Positions 46,495 to 58,149 of a stretch of DNA of 64,000 nt are shown one piece after another. Made by a program: the position numbers and the translations under genes. The notes under the pieces were generated by a model. It worked only from the letters and a program-made list of their open reading frames with translations, searched no databases and had not been told where the DNA came from. Location of the stretch: the NCBI RefSeq assembly GCF_001659605.2, contig NC_035174.2, forward strand, positions 21,960,027-22,024,026, in the 5' to 3' direction. The stretch comes from Manihot esculenta (Eukaryota; Streptophyta; Magnoliopsida; Malpighiales; Euphorbiaceae). How positions within the stretch are numbered: position 1 is the stretch's first letter; each line of letters starts with the position of its first letter.

Positions 46495-46806
46495 TCTGGC
46501 TCCTCGGAAGAACAACACACAAACATACAAACAAGCATTAGCATCATACGGTCCAGGTGGAAACACATGAACCTGCAACATACATAGCATACATAGCATA
46601 TCATACATAACATTAATGCACATGCATGAAATCATGGCATTCCACTTCATTATCATACAAGACAGGACTCTACATCCTATCCTAGTGGACATGATTTTCC
46701 TATTGTGCTTGCCCTTCTATGACATCTAAACCAACCTCCTTCCGATGTGGGATATCTCTAATCCTTGAGCATCTTTGCTCAGCACACCGTACTGATGAGG
46801 CCCTAA

Positions 46807-46818
46807 GCTCTGATACCA
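46807..46818 (-). promoter_or_regulatory. G primer binding site
   Basis: TGGTATCAGAGC on the minus strand, three bases from the 5' LTR at 46822. Leader 46495-46806 shares the CATGTCCACTAGGATAGGAT block with T1 and C. Confidence 0.88.
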
Positions 46819-46821
46819 CTC

Positions 46822-49357
46822 TGTAACGACCCGAAAACTGATACCCCTCTGTAACGGCCCGAACCGCTACCGGCGCTAGGATCCAGATCGGTTTAAAGCT
46901 GCCGGGACCCGTAGCAAGCCTAACATACATCCTATCACCTGGTCAAATCCCATACATGATCAAAACTTTAACATAAAAACTGTAACATATGATGTATAGA
47001 CCGAACTTGACCTGTATGCAACATAACTAGAAACATAAAGAACACTCTACTAGAGCCCTCATCAAAAACTCTAGCTGGGTCAACATAACATACATCAAGT
47101 TGGGATCACATCCAATGAACCAAAACTAAGCTGTGCATGCATCAAAAACCATAAGTATAGGACCTCCAATAGGGTCTTCATCAAACACTAACGTGGTAAA
47201 CAACACATGCAACAAGTTTAGTTCAAACACAACTCAACACTTAAAACATTACATACATCATGTACTAAACAGGGACTAACCAAGTCTTAGGGCCAAGCAC
47301 AGTAATAATACATAAACATAATTCTACTATAATTGCATTACATTAGATTTCATTATCTTACAATACATTATCTCAGTTTACATTACATGTCTACACTAAC
47401 ACTAATCTATTACATAAGCAAGACTTTAACTCTTGAAACTTCCCGATCAACCTCATACATGCAACCCTGGGGTTAGGAGAGAGGGGTGAGCTAAAAAGCC
47501 CAGTGAGTAGAAATAATAAAACAGTTCATTTATTACATGCTATCATGAAATGCGTCACAGCACAAACATTTCACATCACGGATTGGACATGACCTCCAAA
47601 GCTCCCTCTGTCGGTGCTCGGCCCCCAAGGGAGCTCACACAGGACTTTCATTACATAACATGGTGCCCGGCCCTCAAAGGAGCTCCATAGGACTTCTCTT
47701 GTCGTGACAGACTTATGGGCCATTGGGGTCGCCTTGGTCCATCCACATCAACAGTAAATAATGCAATGCGTCATATTCGTGTGACTAGTGCAATCAACCT
47801 ATTACATATAAACATGATGCATGAACATGCTTTAGGCATTTGATTTCATAAAATAAAAGATTAAGTTTAGTTCTACTCACCTCTGGCAGACGCTGAACTG
47901 ACTCTGCAACAGCTAACACTGATGGCCTCCTCAGTCCCTCGGGTCTGATCCTACACAGGTGGACTCGAATGAGGTGCCAAACACACTTCAAACAACTCAA
48001 AAATAACTCCCAAAAACCCCCTAAAACATCATCAAAGCATGCATAGAAAACAACCATGAAAGGGCTGGACAGGGCACTTTTGGCGGCACCTTCGGCGGCC
48101 GAATATCCCTTCCAGAGCCGAAAGCCATGCAGGTTCGGCGCCAGGTTCGGCGGCCGAAGCCTCACTCCAGATCCAAAAGTCAGGCACCTTCGGCAGCCGA
48201 ACATCACCTTCGGCGGCCGAAAGTCTGCTCCAGATCCGAAACACAACTTTCGGGGGCAAGGTTAGGCGGCCAATCCATGCACCCATAGGCAGGTTCGACG
48301 GCCGAAACTACCTTCGGCGGCCGAACCTGAGTTCATCCAGAACTCAGCCTCTTATGCATACAAGCCTCCCAAGCCTTCCAAACACCCCAAAACATGCACC
48401 CAACCTTTTAAAAATATGCATAAACCCTTAACCATGCACCAAGGAGCTTAAACAAGCTTAAACTCCAATAAAGAACATCATAAAGCATACATAAATAGCT
48501 TATGACCCACATAAGCCAAAACCATCAAAACTACCCAAAACCTCACTTGCTCTTTCCCAATCATGCATACAATCTCCCACATGCATAAAGGAGCATAAAC
48601 TAACATAAACTCCTCAACACAAACGTCACATAATATACATTGGGCATAAAATCCACATAAACCCTAACATGCATATCTACCCATACTCAACCATCAAAAC
48701 ATCATTAAACTTACTTAAAACTTCATTAAAACACTAGGAAAGCAAGGATCTACACTTACCTCTTGAAGATCGAGGGGTGGTGCGATCCCTAACTCGGAGG
48801 TGTGGAGGATCCAGACTTCCACAGTCTCCAAGCTCCCAAAACTCCTATTTAAGCTTCAAAACTTCAAAACAAGGGTAGAACTCATGAAAAACTTGAGGGA
48901 TGGGTAGAGAAAGCATGAAAACGACCAAAGGAGTACAAAAACTCACTTGAGCTCGAGAATGGGGAGAAAACTCGCCATTTTCGATCTGAAGGCCCTTTAT
49001 GGGTGGCCTGGTCAAAGACCTTCGGCAGCCTAACGTGCCCCCTAAACTCATGCATGTTCGGCGGCCGAACCTTGGTTCGTTCAAACAAAGCTTTCGGAGG
49101 CCAAAAGCGCTCCCGAAGCCTTCCCATGTTCGGCGGCCGAACTTCACTTTCAGCGGCCGAACCTGGCAAATGCCTCCTTGATCTTTTCCTTTCAAAACTC
49201 AATTCTTTTCCATTTAAAACCATGAAATCAGTAAAAACATTTTAGAAACACATTTTACCCCTCTAGAAGACTCTGGCATCTTCAGAAATTTCAGATTCCA
49301 ACGGAAATTCTGCCGGAAGGTAGGGATTCTGATGCCGGAATCTAACCGTGTATTACA
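46822..49357 (-). repeat. G 5' LTR
   Basis: 2,536 bp, partner of 41875-44403. The TATA position reads CCCATAAAGGG (near 48995), a change from CCTATAAAG in the 3' LTR. The palindrome cluster is at about 48080-48330. Confidence 0.9.
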
Positions 49358-49680
49358 CACCTCATTGCGAGTTTCATCTTCTCAACCGGTTTTGTGGTTC
49401 CGGTGGTCTTATTTCCAAGACCGGTCACCCACCTCATTGAGGGCTTTGTCTTCTCAGTCGGTTTTATAGTGCTAATAGTCTTATTTTTGAGACCGGTCAC
49501 CCACACTCATTAAGGGCTTTGTCTTCTCAATCGATTTTGTGGTGCCGATGATCGTATTTTCGAGATCAGTCCCCTATCTCATTGAGGACTTTGTTTTCTC
49601 AATTGATTTTGTAGTACCGGCTATCTTATTTCCAAAACCGATTACCCACCTCATTGAGGTCTTCATCATTTTCTCAGAGG
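49358..49680. repeat. Minisatellite 2 in R spacer, right block
   Basis: Continues the 71-72 bp units (CACCTCATTGAGG...TTTGTGGTTCCGGTGGTCTTA) after G. Units here are more diverged than in the left block, fitting sequence not homogenised by the recent triplication. Confidence 0.8.
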
Positions 49681-49719
49681 TGTTTTGGGAGTAGAAGAAA
49701 TAATTTTATTTGTATTTTC

Positions 49720-50860
49720 GATACAACAGTTACATTGTATATCTTTATGGAAAATACGTTTTTAAGTGTTGGATGTTCCAAATGTGAGGTTCTGGATTTT
49801 CCTGTAAGTCTTCGATTTTGTATACTCCCGGTCTGATGACTTTGGAGATTCTGAATGGTCCTTCCCCGGTTGATGCTAATTTCCCAACACCAGCTCTCTT
49901 TCCCATGGCTTCTAATCTTCTCAAGGATAGGTCCCCAATCTTTAAGTTCCTCTCACGGATTTTCTGGTTGTAATACCGAGCTTCCTTCTGCTAGTAGGTG
50001 GTTGTTCATGCCTGTGCTTCATCTCTGATCTCTTCTAGGGCATCCAGGTTGCTTTTCAATTTCTCACCATTGGTGCTTTCATCATTGAATTGGACTCGGT
50101 GAGTAGGGATTTGTAGCTCTATGGGGACTATAGCTTCAGCCCTAAACGCTAGTGCGAATAGTGTCTCCCCTATTGGTGTCTGAGGTGTAGTCCGGAATGC
50201 CCATAAGATGCTATGCAGCTCGACTGCCCAATTCTTTTTAGCACCATCTAACAACTTTTTCAACCTTTGGAGGATAGTTCGGTTTGGCCATTTGTATGTG
50301 GATGAGCTACTAAGGAAAACTTGTGCTATATACCCATGTTCCTTGTGAAATCTTGAAATGAGTTGCAGTTGAACTGCTTTCCGTTATCTGATATGAGTGT
50401 CCTGAGTATCCCAAACCAGCGATGATGTTGCCCCACACAAAATCTATCACCTTTCGAGCTGTGATGGTGGGTACGGCCTCTACTTCAGGCCACTTAGAGA
50501 AGTAATCTACAGCTATGATTACAAATCTCTTCTACCCCACCATTTTAGGAAATGGCTCCAGAATGTCTATCCCCACTGTGAGAATGGTCACGGGCTTAAA
50601 ATTCTTGACTGTGGCATAGTCGGGCTATTAATGGCATTGGCGAACCTTTGGCAAATATCACATCTCTTCACAAATTCCCCAGCTTCTTTCTTTGCTGTAG
50701 GCCAGTAATATCCCTGTCGAAAAATCTTGTTCGCCAATGTGACTGCTCCTTCATGAACTCCACAGACCCCCTAGTGTATCTCCTGGATTACCCTGGATGC
50801 CTCTTCCGGTCGCACACATCTCAACCATGCGCTGGACTTCCCCCTCCATTATAGGGTTCC
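49720..50860 (-). pseudogene. pol (int): R integrase relic
   Basis: Minus-strand integrase of Tat type. The C-terminal part (50263 down to about 49730) includes AVELHSILWAFRTTPQTPIG and FRAEAIVPIELQIPTHRV. It then continues, with frame breaks, into a KAGVGKLASTGEGPFRI-like block. Upstream (50270-50860) are decayed remnants of the zinc region (CDICQRFANA) and the core (DYFSKWPEVEAV). Several stops and frameshifts. Confidence 0.8.
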
Positions 50861-50968
50861 TCTTACCGCTTGATAATTGGCAGCCTTAGCTGCAATTTTC
50901 TGAGCTTGTGCTTTGTCTTCAGGCAATTTTTCAGGCTCGAGATATTCTAGGTATAGGGTCATCCAGCT

Positions 50969-51781
50969 TCATTCTTCATCAACTTGCATGATGGAGGCTG
51001 ATTTCTCAAAGGTATGGACGTCGATTTCTTGCACATACATTTCATTCAAGAGCTGCTCTAGCTCTTCCACAAATAATTTGCTGAGCAAGTCTACATCTCC
51101 ATTCTCTTCTCGAGGTACTCTTTGGTACTTGACAATGATTCCTTGCTCCTCGAGCTCAGGTTCTAGAGCTTGTACTTTAGCTAAGTACCTTTGCATGACG
51201 GGGTCCTTTTCCTGGTATACTCCCATTATTTGGTTCACTACTAGCTGCGAGTCGCTATTTATTTTATGGTCGGTTGCCCCTACTCCTAAGGCTATCTGCA
51301 TTCCATTCAGAAGAGCTTCGTATTCTTCCAAGTTATTAGACGCTGGAAACCCAAAATGTAGGGCATAACATACTTTGAACTCATCAGGTCCTTTCAGAAG
51401 AATTCTTATCCCACTACTTGTGGAGCTCAATGTCCCGTCTACAAACAGATTCCACATGAATTCATGTCGGAGTTGACTCCTCACCCCTTCTTCCACTGAA
51501 CTTAGCAATGCATCACTCTGTTCTTTCTCACCCGAGCTAAAGGAGCATTCAACTATGAAGTCAACCAAAGCCAGGGCTTTGATTGCTGTCCGAGGTCGGT
51601 AAATGAGGCAATACGGGCTGATTTCTACTGACCATACAAGCATCCGTCTTGAAGTTTCAGGCCTGTGTAAGATCTTTTTAAAAGACTGATCCATCATCAC
51701 TACTCCCTGATGGTCTTCCAGATACATTCTGAACTTCCTCACTGCCAACAACAATGCAAATGCCACTTTCTCTATATTCAT
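50969..51781 (-). pseudogene. pol (RH-aRH): R RNase H pair (gypsy RNase H end plus second RNase H)
   Basis: Residues 1-85 are the end of the ordinary gypsy RT-RNase H (FALLLAVRKFRMYLEDHQ, KALALVDFIVECSF). A second RNase H then begins at WNLFVDGTLSSTSSGIRILL. It continues with NNLEEYEALLNGMQIAL, INSDSQLVVNQIMGVY and REENGDVDLLSKL, carrying D, E, D and D candidates. The dual RNase H is a hallmark of the Tat clade. This block is open for 270 aa, the best preserved part of R pol. Confidence 0.88.
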
Positions 51782-52700
51782 ATATCTGACCTCGACATCT
51801 TTAAGTACCTTGCTGACGTAGAAGACAGATTTCTAGATCCCTGCCCCTTCTCTTACTAGTACTGCGCTCATCGCATGTTCTAATGCAGCCAAGTAAATCA
51901 ATAGCTCTTCTCATGCCAGGGGACTACTAAGCATGTGCGGAGAGCTGAGATATTCTTTAAGGCTTTTGAAGGCCTCTTAGCAATCTCTTAGCTTCTTCAA
52001 TAAAGTTAGGCATCTCTCTGCTGCCTTGGACATGAACCTGTTAAACGCTATTACCCTTCTTGTGAGCCTCTATACATCCCTTACACAAGTCGGCTTAGGC
52101 ATACTCAATATGGCTTCTATCTTTTCTAGGTTTGCCTCTATGCCCTTTCCACTGACCATGTAGCCTAAAAATTTTCCCCCTCTGATGAAAAAAGTGCATT
52201 TTGCAAGGTTCAACCTCATCCTATATCGCTATAGTACCCAAAAGACTTCTTTTAAGTCGGTTAGATGTTGCTAGAAGGTCTAGCTTTTAACTACCATGTC
52301 ATTGACGTACACCTCCATATTTCTCCCTATCTGATCTTTGAAGATTTTATTCATAAGCTGTTGATACGTTGCCCTAACATTTTTCAACCCAAAAGGCATA
52401 GGCTTGTAGCAATATATTTTGTCTTCAGTTATGAAGGAGGTCTTTTCTTCATCCAACCTATCCATGGGGATTTGATAATACCCTGACATAACATCTAAAC
52501 ACGATAAGTAATCAAAGTCGACTGTAGAATCGACCATTTTATGAATATCTAGGACGGGATAACAATCTTTTGGAAAGGCCTGATTTAGATCAGTGAAGTC
52601 TATACACATTCTATACTGTCCATTGACTTTTTTCACTAACACAGGGTTAGCTAAACTATGGGTACATTACTTCCCTAATAAACCCAGCCTCTTCTAATTT
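51782..52700 (-). pseudogene. pol (RT): R reverse transcriptase
   Basis: A 120-aa open piece (52280-52642) has VKKVNGQYRMCIDFTDLNQA, FDYLSCLDVMSGYYQI and KPMPFGLKNVRATYQQLMN. The catalytic motif reads YVND in place of YVDD, so the first active-site Asp is lost. The thumb and connection regions downstream (51782-52270) are broken by stops. Confidence 0.85.
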
Positions 52701-52900
52701 CTCCACCTCTTCCTTCGTAGCCTATTGTTTCTCCTTCCCAAAGACTCCCTTCTTCTATTTCACTGGCTTAGCTCCGAAAAGGATATTCAGCTAGTGGGTC
52801 ATCACTTCAGGATCAATCCCTGGCATATCTAAGGGCTTCCAGGTGAAGCTTGAGGCATGCCCCACAATTAAGGCCATTGCAGCTTCCTTCTGACTCTGTT

Positions 52901-53460
52901 TCAGGTCACATTGATGCTAAAGACCTTATCGCTTTCTTCTCTGGATAATGAGAAGGTCTCTAGTTTGTCCACAGGTTCAGTTCTAGCCTCCTTCTTTTCA
53001 TCTTGGTCCTCCATGACTTTAGGATTTATTTCTTCTGACTGGGCACATTGTTCCTCCACTGTGGCCAGGTACACAGCTCTGGTGTCCTCCTGCCTTCCTC
53101 GAATGATTCCAACCCCTGCCTCTATTGGAAACTTCATGGTCAGATACTGAATACTAGTCACTACTTCAAAATCATATAGTGTCGGTCTTCCCAAGATGGC
53201 GTTATAGTTCAAAGGTAACTTCACCACCATAAATACTACGTAGTGAGTCCATGATAAGGGTGACTCCCCTAGGGTGAGTGCTTCCTTCACTTTTCCTTCT
53301 ACTGTTACCGGGGTCTCCCCATCCCCTTGACCAACTACTTTTTAGGAATCTTCATCTACTGGAAGACCCTGTAAGGCAATAGATTTACTTTGCTGCCATC
53401 GTCTACTAGCACCTTCTGAACCCTAAAGTTATGGATGACAGCTTCGATGACTAAGGCATC
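52901..53460 (-). pseudogene. R aspartic protease region
   Basis: The active-site block reads VLVDDGSKVNLLP (near 53395-53440), with a frame break downstream. SWTHYVVFMVVKLPLNYNAI and LGRPTLYDFEVV follow in the 129-aa open piece 52901-53290. Layout fits Tat-clade protease between gag and RT. Confidence 0.8.
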
Positions 53461-53481
53461 ATCATGGGGCATCTGGACTCC

Positions 53482-54852
53482 CTACGCATCCTCTAGGGAA
53501 AAAGAGATGGTTACTAGAGAGTGTTCAGCAATCTGCATCACTTCTACACTGCTTTCATCTTCATTTCTACCTCTCTTCTTCCCTCTCTGACTCATACGAC
53601 CTCTAGTCCCTCCCACAATCATGTTGATTGTTCTGCTGGAGCCATCATTTATCGGCGCTCCAGTCTGTCTCCTGGGCCTTTCCCCAACTACATTTTGTTG
53701 TTGCCTCTGGCCCTCTAGCTTCTTCACGAAATTCTAAAGGTGGCATCTCTTGATTAGCCTTTCTATCTCATTTATTAACTGGTAGCAGTCATTTGTATCA
53801 TGGCCATGAGTTCTATGGTATTGACAGTACTTATCCAAGTCCCTTCTGTTTGCTTCTACTTTCATAGGCTTGGGCCGTTGTATGAAATCTTTGTCCTGAA
53901 CTGCCATGAGAACTTCAGCTCTGGACATGTTCAGGAGAGTAATCTCAGCAGGAAGCCGGGATTGATAAGGTCTCTGCTCCTTTCTCTCCCACCAGTGTTT
54001 GTTCAATGCCTCTGGCCCCCAATCCTGCCTCCTCTCCAGCCTATCTTGTCTTTTGTCCTCCCCAACTCTTCCTCTATCTCTATCGTCTTTGGCAAATTGG
54101 TTGGTCGTCAAGGTGCCATCCTGCCTTATATATTTCTTAGCCCTCTTCATTAGCTCTGATAAGGAAGTGGAGGGCTTTCTACATAGCAAACCAAAGAACT
54201 CCGGGGAGGTTGTGCCCTTTTGCATGGCTTCTACTACTCTCCCTTCATCCAACTCAGGTATCTGCAAAGTCTCAGAGTTGAACTTGGCGACATACTCCCT
54301 CAGGGATTCATTCCTCCTCTGCCGAATGGTCTTTAAGTAGCTCATTTTTCTTTTTGCAGGAACTCTGGTGATGAATATGCTAATGAATACACTAGCTAGG
54401 TCTATGAAGCTTTTAATGCTTCCTACCTTCAAGCTGTTAAACCATGCCCTGGCTGGTCCTATTAAGGTGGTGACGAATACCTTACACATCAAGGCATCCG
54501 AGTTGGTTTGCAATTCCATGAATGTCTTATAGTTTAAGACATACTCCCAAGGGTTTCCTGTCCCATCATAAGCTGTCATAGTTAGCATCATGAACTTCTT
54601 TGGAATGGTTTCTTGTTGAACCCTTCTCACAAATGGTGATGAGGTTGGCAACAAGGGACTGCTGTTGTCTCGTGCTCCTAACTTCATCAATAGTTGCTCT
54701 TTTAACCTTTCTAGCTTTTCATCTACATCCACGTCTTCCTTTTTGGGCCTCTTCTCCAAGTGGTAGTTTCTTTTTAGCTCTTCACTCTCCGATCTTTCTG
54801 CTGGCTCGGAGAAGTAACTCTCAGCCCCATCATTCTCAACGAGCTCTCTCAC
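53482..54852 (-). pseudogene. gag: R gag
   Basis: The 372-aa main part carries an acidic/charged N-terminus (EERSESEELK-like), then MTAYDGTGNPWEYVLNYKTF, LIGPARAWFNSL, RRNESLREYVAKFNSETL and LLCRKPSTSLSELMKRAKKY. A knuckle-like YCQYHRTHGHDTNDC follows. A TAG near 53734 separates it from an 81-aa Arg/Gln-rich tail (53482-53727). Similar to plant Tat/Retand gag (retrotransposon gag family). The start upstream of 54852 is unclear. Confidence 0.85.
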
Positions 54853-55324
54853 TACCCTGCCTCTTGCTCTAGCTATCAGCTCGTTTCTCCAACTGGCCTT
54901 TTCATCTCTGTCATCTATTCTTCTACTGTTCTGCTAAGGGGCTTGATAGTTTAACGTGGGTTGGGATTCACTGATGTTGAGCCCCTCTACTACAGGTGGT
55001 ACGCTCAACAGAGTGTTGAGCCCTCTCTGTTGCAACATCTGACCTAGCCACTCGGCAGTGCTCTATAACTGGAGAGCCATACTTTGTAGCTCTTGGTTAG
55101 ACAAGGTAGTTCAAGGCATGGTTTCTGCTAGCTCGGTGACAGATTAAACAATATAGGTGGTTGGTTTAATGGGGCAGTTGGGCTAGAGAATAAGAATTGT
55201 GGTCGTTCCTGAGTTGAACTCAGATTGTTTGGGGTGTTTCCAATATGGTTTTCGTCATAGTTGGCCATGTGGATCTCAGTGCGTGAAATGAGAATGAGAA
55301 CTCCGGTGATGAAAAGATCTCCTT
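54853..55324 (-). other. R leader between primer site and gag
   Basis: Minus-strand 5' untranslated leader and possibly the broken gag N-terminus. It has scattered stops and no clear motif. Confidence 0.5.
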
Positions 55325-55344
55325 CGTTCCCACAGACGATGCCA
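55325..55344 (-). promoter_or_regulatory. R primer binding site
   Basis: On the minus strand TGGCATCGTCTGTGGGAACG starts two bases after the LTR end. It resembles the TGGCGCCGTCTGTGGGAA site common in Tat-clade elements, with two changes; it is not the Met-tRNA type of the other gypsies here. Confidence 0.75.
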
Positions 55345-55346
55345 AT

Positions 55347-55780
55347 TGATGTCCTAAGATCCAGTAAAGGGTAGGCTCAAGGTGTATTTTGATAAGCTTA
55401 GTCTGCTTCCTTTATTCCTATTCCCTTTTGTCCTCTAGTGACGTATAACTGTCATCCTTTTTTTGTATCCTCCTATCACAATCACGCTGGCCGTACGTAC
55501 AGACATACTATGTCCTTTTCCATCGTTAGGAGGCCATTTAATTCCATCCGGCGCCATATGGACACGATTCCAGGCATCACAGGGTTTGTTGTCTCATGGG
55601 ACTAGAGGGATAAACATGGTCAGGCCTCCCATGCGTAGGCTCGAGCCTGGTCCGACCTGTCAAAGTGAAGCTTGGGCTTGCAAGTGAAGGAGACCTATGT
55701 ATTGGGCCTCAGTAGAGTTAAGGCATGGCCTTTCCAGCACGGGCTCAACCAAGGCCAAAGTGTCTAGGGCCTGGTTATCA
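55347..55780 (-). repeat. R 5' LTR
   Basis: 434 bp between TGATGTCC and GGTTATCA (plus strand), giving terminal TGAT/ATCA. The last 224 bp align with the remnant at 26443-26666, roughly 80-85 percent alike by eye. Confidence 0.82.
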
Positions 55781-56480
55781 TCATTACCGATGCATGATCT
55801 ATATATGAGGTTACATATTAGGTACCTCATAGACATGGCCACAGAACCCTACTATCACAATTTCGGCCTTTGGGCCTACTGTTTAGCACTCTATGCCCAC
55901 CGTTATAACTTCTTATCTACTTAGTCAATTCTACTATGTGTTTATAAAGGCGGAAAGCTTAATTAAGATTGATGCTAGATTTTTGTGAACTTATTAACGA
56001 ATGTTAATATGTTTGTATTTATTGCATACTTTAAGACATGATAATTTACTATGAACATAAGATGTGCAATTATGGCAAAAGATGATGGTTTATTGATTCT
56101 AAAGAAAATACTTGACATACACAAGGGTGCACATTTATACTTATATCTTATACTAGAATTCTAATAATTATGTTATGTACTACGTTAATTACATTTTACA
56201 TGCTTGTAACTATCTACATAATAATGTGTATACTTGTAAATGCTTGCTCTATATTATTATTTATTTGTAATCACACACTAAATATAAGCTTAGCATGCTG
56301 GTTTATACCTCACATAGATTATAGATAAAGTAATCACGCTACAGAGGTTACCAGAGATTAGCATCAGACATCAAGACCCTTACCATAGCTGGTTGTTAGA
56401 GTCTTTGAGTCCATGTATAGTTATAGTTTTGGCATGTATATATTAAGTAGGATTGATTGTAAAAACTATGTAAATTAAAG
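55781..56480. other. AT-rich flank right of R
   Basis: No gene seen. Short inverted and AT-rich stretches only. It may be old transposon sequence that I cannot place. Confidence 0.4.
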
Positions 56481-56499
56481 AATTGTACTTAAGTATGCA

Positions 56500-57200
56500 T
56501 CTAAAAAGAGCTAACTAATGAGACCAGGGTAAGGTGCTGACCTCCAATACAATGGTCGACCCCTCTAGCCCCTCCAAAGTATTAAATTCGCGTGCTGAAA
56601 GGCTAACTAAATGTGACGTACATGATAGACAGGGTACAGGCTGAACCTGCTAGTCATTTATAAGCAACCTGACACACCTACTAAAGAGTATAGGTAAATC
56701 AGCTCCACATTGATTAGTTGGCTGCCAGCCGCCTGACATGCCTTCCATAACACACCACCATCCAATCTGATGGAACGTAAAGTAAAGAATCAGGATATAA
56801 ATACCTCTGAACCAACCATACTTAAATGGGTAAGAAAAAAGCTCAAAATTGCTCTCTCTCTCTCCCTCACCCTCACACATTCACAGAAGAACTTCATCTC
56901 CTCTCTCTCATACATGTTGGAACTTCATCTTTTCTCTTCAACGCTTTATTATTATTTGTTTTCTCTTGATATTAATGAATCTAAAAATACTTTTGATCTA
57001 ACTTGAGCGTCGGAGAGTCTCTACCGAGGGCATCCCTGATGGATCCCTAACCGTCTTCTCATATTTTATAGGTTCCCTTTATCAAGACCAAATATGGGGG
57101 GACCTATATAAAACCAATCACAAATCAACGATCAACCCATTGCATCGAGCCACTGCCTAGGTGTTCGCATTTGGGCACTCAGCTGGATCTCAAATTATCC
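56500..57200 (+). repeat. Possible old solo LTR (Tat-like)
   Basis: TATAAATA at 56795-56802 is followed by a CT-rich run (CTCTCTCTCTCCCTCACC). About 200 bp downstream comes ACTTGAGCGTCGGAGAGTCT (57001-57020), a pattern I associate with R/U5 regions of Tat-like LTRs. The boundaries and target duplication were not found. Confidence 0.4.
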
Positions 57201-57209
57201 ATATACAAC

Positions 57210-58146
57210 TAAGTAAATTATGTTTTAGTTTCAGAGTTTTAACGTAATTAACTGATCACTTCTTCTATTTCTAAAATCGAACATTGAAATCCCTATATAA
57301 TCAATCCGTCGAAATTCGAGGTCCTTCTATCCATAATTCTATTAGTTAACCGGTCAAAGAGAGAATAAATATTTCAAATACCTAAAATATCTTCATGAAC
57401 ACTTAAATCCTTTTCAATATAGGTGAATAATTTTATATTGTATAATCTACACTTTCATCTCTAAGTTTTAGTGTAATTGACAAATTAGTCCTTATATTTT
57501 TAAAACTAAATCATCAAATCCCTATATATTTAATCCGTCTAAAATTACAGTTTTTCCATTCATTATAAAAATTAGTTCAAAACTAGTGGATGGTCAAACT
57601 TTTTTAAAAGTATAATTTTTTCCTAAAATAATCTTTATAAAAGTTTGCAATCTACTTAAAGGTTACTTGGTACCACTTAAAAATTGTTAAAACTGTAAAT
57701 ATTTTCTGAAAGTTTTAAAATTATAGGTATTGAAGTATCTTAATGAATGAAAATTAAAAAACAAAAAATGTTAAAAATTAGTTAAATGAAATATTATAGA
57801 TAAAAGTTAAATGGACATAAGTGTTCTTTAAAATAAAAAAATGAATGATCAAAATATTTAAATTATAATAGATAAGTACAAACTGATTATAGAGAGATTA
57901 AAGTATACATTTTTTAAAACTAAAAAGATCGATCCATTAATTATGCTAAAATTTAAAATTCAAGTGTAGATTATCCATTTAGAAAGAGTAATAAAGACAT
58001 TTTCACACTTTAATGGCAAAAATGGATGGAGAGACCTCTAATTTAGACGGACTTATTATAAACAGATTTAAGCATTCAGTTTGAAAAATACAAAAATTAA
58101 TTCATTAATTATGGTAAAATTCAAGAACTAAAGTGTAATTTACCCT
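57210..58146. mobile_element. Nested MITE-like foldback elements
   Basis: Outer inverted repeats of about 130 bp (57210-57345 and 58012-58146) share AAATTA..TTTTAGTT, TTAATTCATT-like and CCGTC(G/T)AAATT..AGGTC blocks. A second pair (57440-57575 and 57875-57976) starts ATAATCTACACTT and shows the same internal order. This looks like a MITE inserted in a related MITE, or a partly duplicated foldback. No coding capacity; the superfamily is undetermined. Confidence 0.55.
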
Positions 58147-58149
58147 ACA

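Larger units (their letters stand above)
41875..49357 (-). mobile_element. G: short non-autonomous Tekay-like element
   Basis: Flanked by CACCT at 41870-41874 and 49358-49362, i.e. inserted in a minisatellite-2 unit of R. LTRs are 41875-44403 (2,529 bp) and 46822-49357 (2,536 bp), alike to a few percent by eye. The internal region is only about 2.4 kb and holds a capsid-less gag and fragments of protease, RT and integrase. Primer site, polypurine tract and LTRs are all present, so it could once have moved using proteins from a relative. One LTR-end sequence is TAACCGTGTATTACA, a mutated form. Confidence 0.92.
26443..55780 (-). mobile_element. R: Tat-like Ty3/gypsy element, oldest visible host of the nest
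   Basis: Minus-strand element: 3' LTR remnant 26443-26666, antisense ORF, minisatellite spacer, integrase, second RNase H, RT, protease, gag, primer site and 5' LTR 55347-55780. The order, the extra RNase H and the antisense ORF match the Tat (Retand/Ogre/Grande-like) clade. It has been enlarged by K1 with its cargo (left), E and G. The two LTR pieces differ much more than those of T1, G or C, fitting an old insertion. The left target duplication is outside the window; the right one would be TCATT (55781-55785). Confidence 0.85.

Noticed and set aside
53521..54872. Plus-strand open frames over R gag (e.g. 53800-54340, 54600-54872)
   Set aside because: They are shadows of the minus-strand gag, which has recognisable domains.
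55463..55924. Small frames in and after R's 5' LTR as possible host genes
   Set aside because: They lie on LTR sequence also present at 26443-26666, or lack any coding signature.
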